Part shown: in pieces, positions 6,172 to 6,752 of the stretch
Numbering within the stretch: the first letter of the stretch is position 1
Layout of the letters: each line of letters begins with the position of its first letter
Assembly (NCBI GenBank): GCA_017425765.1
Contig: JAFOXE010000221.1
Coordinates: 1-6,752, forward strand
Reading direction: 5' to 3'
Source of the DNA: Paraprevotella sp.
GTDB lineage: Bacteria; Bacteroidota; Bacteroidia; Bacteroidales; Bacteroidaceae
Length of the DNA stretch: 6,752 bases
The notes under the pieces: generated by a model
Seen by the model: only the letters and a program-made list of their open reading frames with translations
The model's database searches: none
What the model was told of the DNA's origin: nothing
Translations under genes and position numbers: made by a program

Positions 6172-6752
6172 TTACAGACCGGCTCGGTAACGTAGCCATT
6201 CCTCTGCTATGGTGGGCCATAGCAGACCAACTCCATAACGCATTCCATAGCCATGTCCTCCACGGTTAAGATAATGTAGTTCAATGGGGGCTTTCTCCTT
6301 ACGCATGGCTTGTGCGTATACCAATGAACTATTGCTACTGTAGAAATCGTCTGCTGTGCCGAAGATAAAAGTAGGTGGCGTTTGCTTGCTTACTGTTAAT
6401 TCCGGCGTGAGCGTTCCTCCTTCTCCGTCGGCTAAATATGCCGGATAAATAAGTGCAGCGAAGTCGGGACGGCAATTTGTGGTATCGATATCATCCATAG
6501 CAGGGTAGGCAGGTGTATTGAAACGTGTGGATGCACGAGCAGACAAACTTGCTCCGGCCGAAAATCCAATGACACCTACTTTGGAAAATCCGTATTTTGA
6601 GCGTACGTAACGTATAGCACGCTGTACGTCTTGTAGTGCCCCTTCGCGCTGATTCGGTACACGATAGGCCAGTGTAAATGCAGTGAAACCCTGACGGCTG
6701 AGCCATTCGGCGATTTCGGTTCCTTCTTTGTTGTAGGCCAGAACATGATAGC
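6172..6752 (-). CDS. Alpha/beta-hydrolase esterase, C-terminal part (N-terminus outside window)
   Basis: The minus-strand frame is open from the right edge to the TAA at 6174-6172, giving 192 whole codons; the only nearby start-like codon (TTG at 6546) is internal. Counting from the first whole codon, the nucleophile elbow GFSAG is at 62-66 (Ser64), the probable catalytic aspartate is in TADDFY (Asp135, less likely Asp134), and the histidine is His166 in GGHGYG: a complete triad. The opening KEGTEIAEWLSRQGFTAF, then LAYRVP, and GFSAGASLSARAS resemble Bacteroidetes acetylxylan/feruloyl-type esterases of polysaccharide loci, so deacylation of plant or host glycans is plausible. Substrate and localisation are not determined, because the N-terminus with any signal peptide is missing. 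It converges on the barrel gene with a 23-bp gap. Confidence 0.87.
   Translation of the reverse strand, partial: YHVLAYNKEGTEIAEWLSRQGFTAFTLAYRVPNQREGALQDVQRAIRYVRSKYGFSKVGVIGFSAGASLSARASTRFNTPAYPAMDDIDTTNCRPDFAALIYPAYLADGEGGTLTPELTVSKQTPPTFIFGTADDFYSSNSSLVYAQAMRKEKAPIELHYLNRGGHGYGMRYGVGLLWPTIAEEWLRYRAGL
6203..6226. repeat. Perfect inverted repeat in the 3' end of the esterase gene
   Basis: TCTGCTATGG (6203-6212) and its exact complement (6217-6226) enclose the loop TGGG, giving a 10-bp perfect stem. It is inside the last 20 codons of the minus-strand esterase and 55-78 bases beyond the plus-strand barrel stop. No T-run follows on either side, so it is not a standard terminator, yet no better one is visible between the two converging genes. 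Confidence 0.45.

Noticed and set aside
6495..6503. Another copy of CCATAGCAG, the right arm of the 6203-6226 hairpin
   Set aside because: It is only 9 bases long and encodes ordinary residues of the esterase; probably coincidence.
6172..6546. A short minus-strand gene starting at 6546
   Set aside because: The apparent start is a TTG inside a longer open frame; the catalytic-serine motif GFSAG lies just upstream of it, so the gene extends past the right edge.
6491..6706. A 71-codon minus-strand frame in another register near the right edge
   Set aside because: It overlaps the esterase, whose frame contains the GFSAG motif; the alternative frame has no recognisable content.

Overview
The window looks like chromosomal DNA of a Bacteroidales bacterium (Bacteroides/Prevotella-like, probably gut-associated). 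Evidence: an M60-type (mucin-linked) metallopeptidase, two matches to the Bacteroidetes -7 box TAnnTTTG, no Shine-Dalgarno sequences ahead of the genes, and a lipoprotein/outer-membrane protein pair typical of the phylum. Genus is not decided by anything I can see.

Layout, left to right. (1) The 3' part of a secreted or surface M60-like zinc metallopeptidase runs in from the left edge and ends at 1175, followed by a perfect 12-bp stem intrinsic terminator (1199-1231). (2) A promoter region (about 1272-1320) with an 18-bp palindrome next to a Bacteroidetes-type promoter drives pflB-pflA (1394-4377): pyruvate formate-lyase and its radical-SAM activase, overlapping by one base (TAATG). No formate channel gene (focA) is present. 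A strong hairpin lies in the first codons of pflA. (3) The 294-bp gap 4378-4671 holds no convincing gene. It contains a run of hairpins, the last followed by five T's and acting as the likely pfl terminator, and then a promoter whose predicted start lies only about 4 bases before the next ATG. (4) A two-gene unit follows (4672-6148): a calcineurin-like metallophosphoesterase lipoprotein and an unrecognised exported, probably outer-membrane beta-barrel protein, overlapping by 26 bases. (5) On the minus strand, converging with a 23-bp gap, is the C-terminal part of an alpha/beta-hydrolase esterase that runs off the right edge.

The genes fit a fermentative, glycan- or mucin-using anaerobe: the peptidase and esterase would act on host or dietary glycoconjugates, while PflB/PflA split pyruvate to acetyl-CoA and formate without oxygen. 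Only pflBA and the phosphoesterase/barrel pair look like real operons; the outer genes are neighbours without an evident shared task. I see no CRISPR array, tRNA, rRNA, insertion sequence or clearly new defence or mobile system. The least explained items are the phosphoesterase/barrel pair with its near-leaderless start, and the hairpin cluster after pflA.
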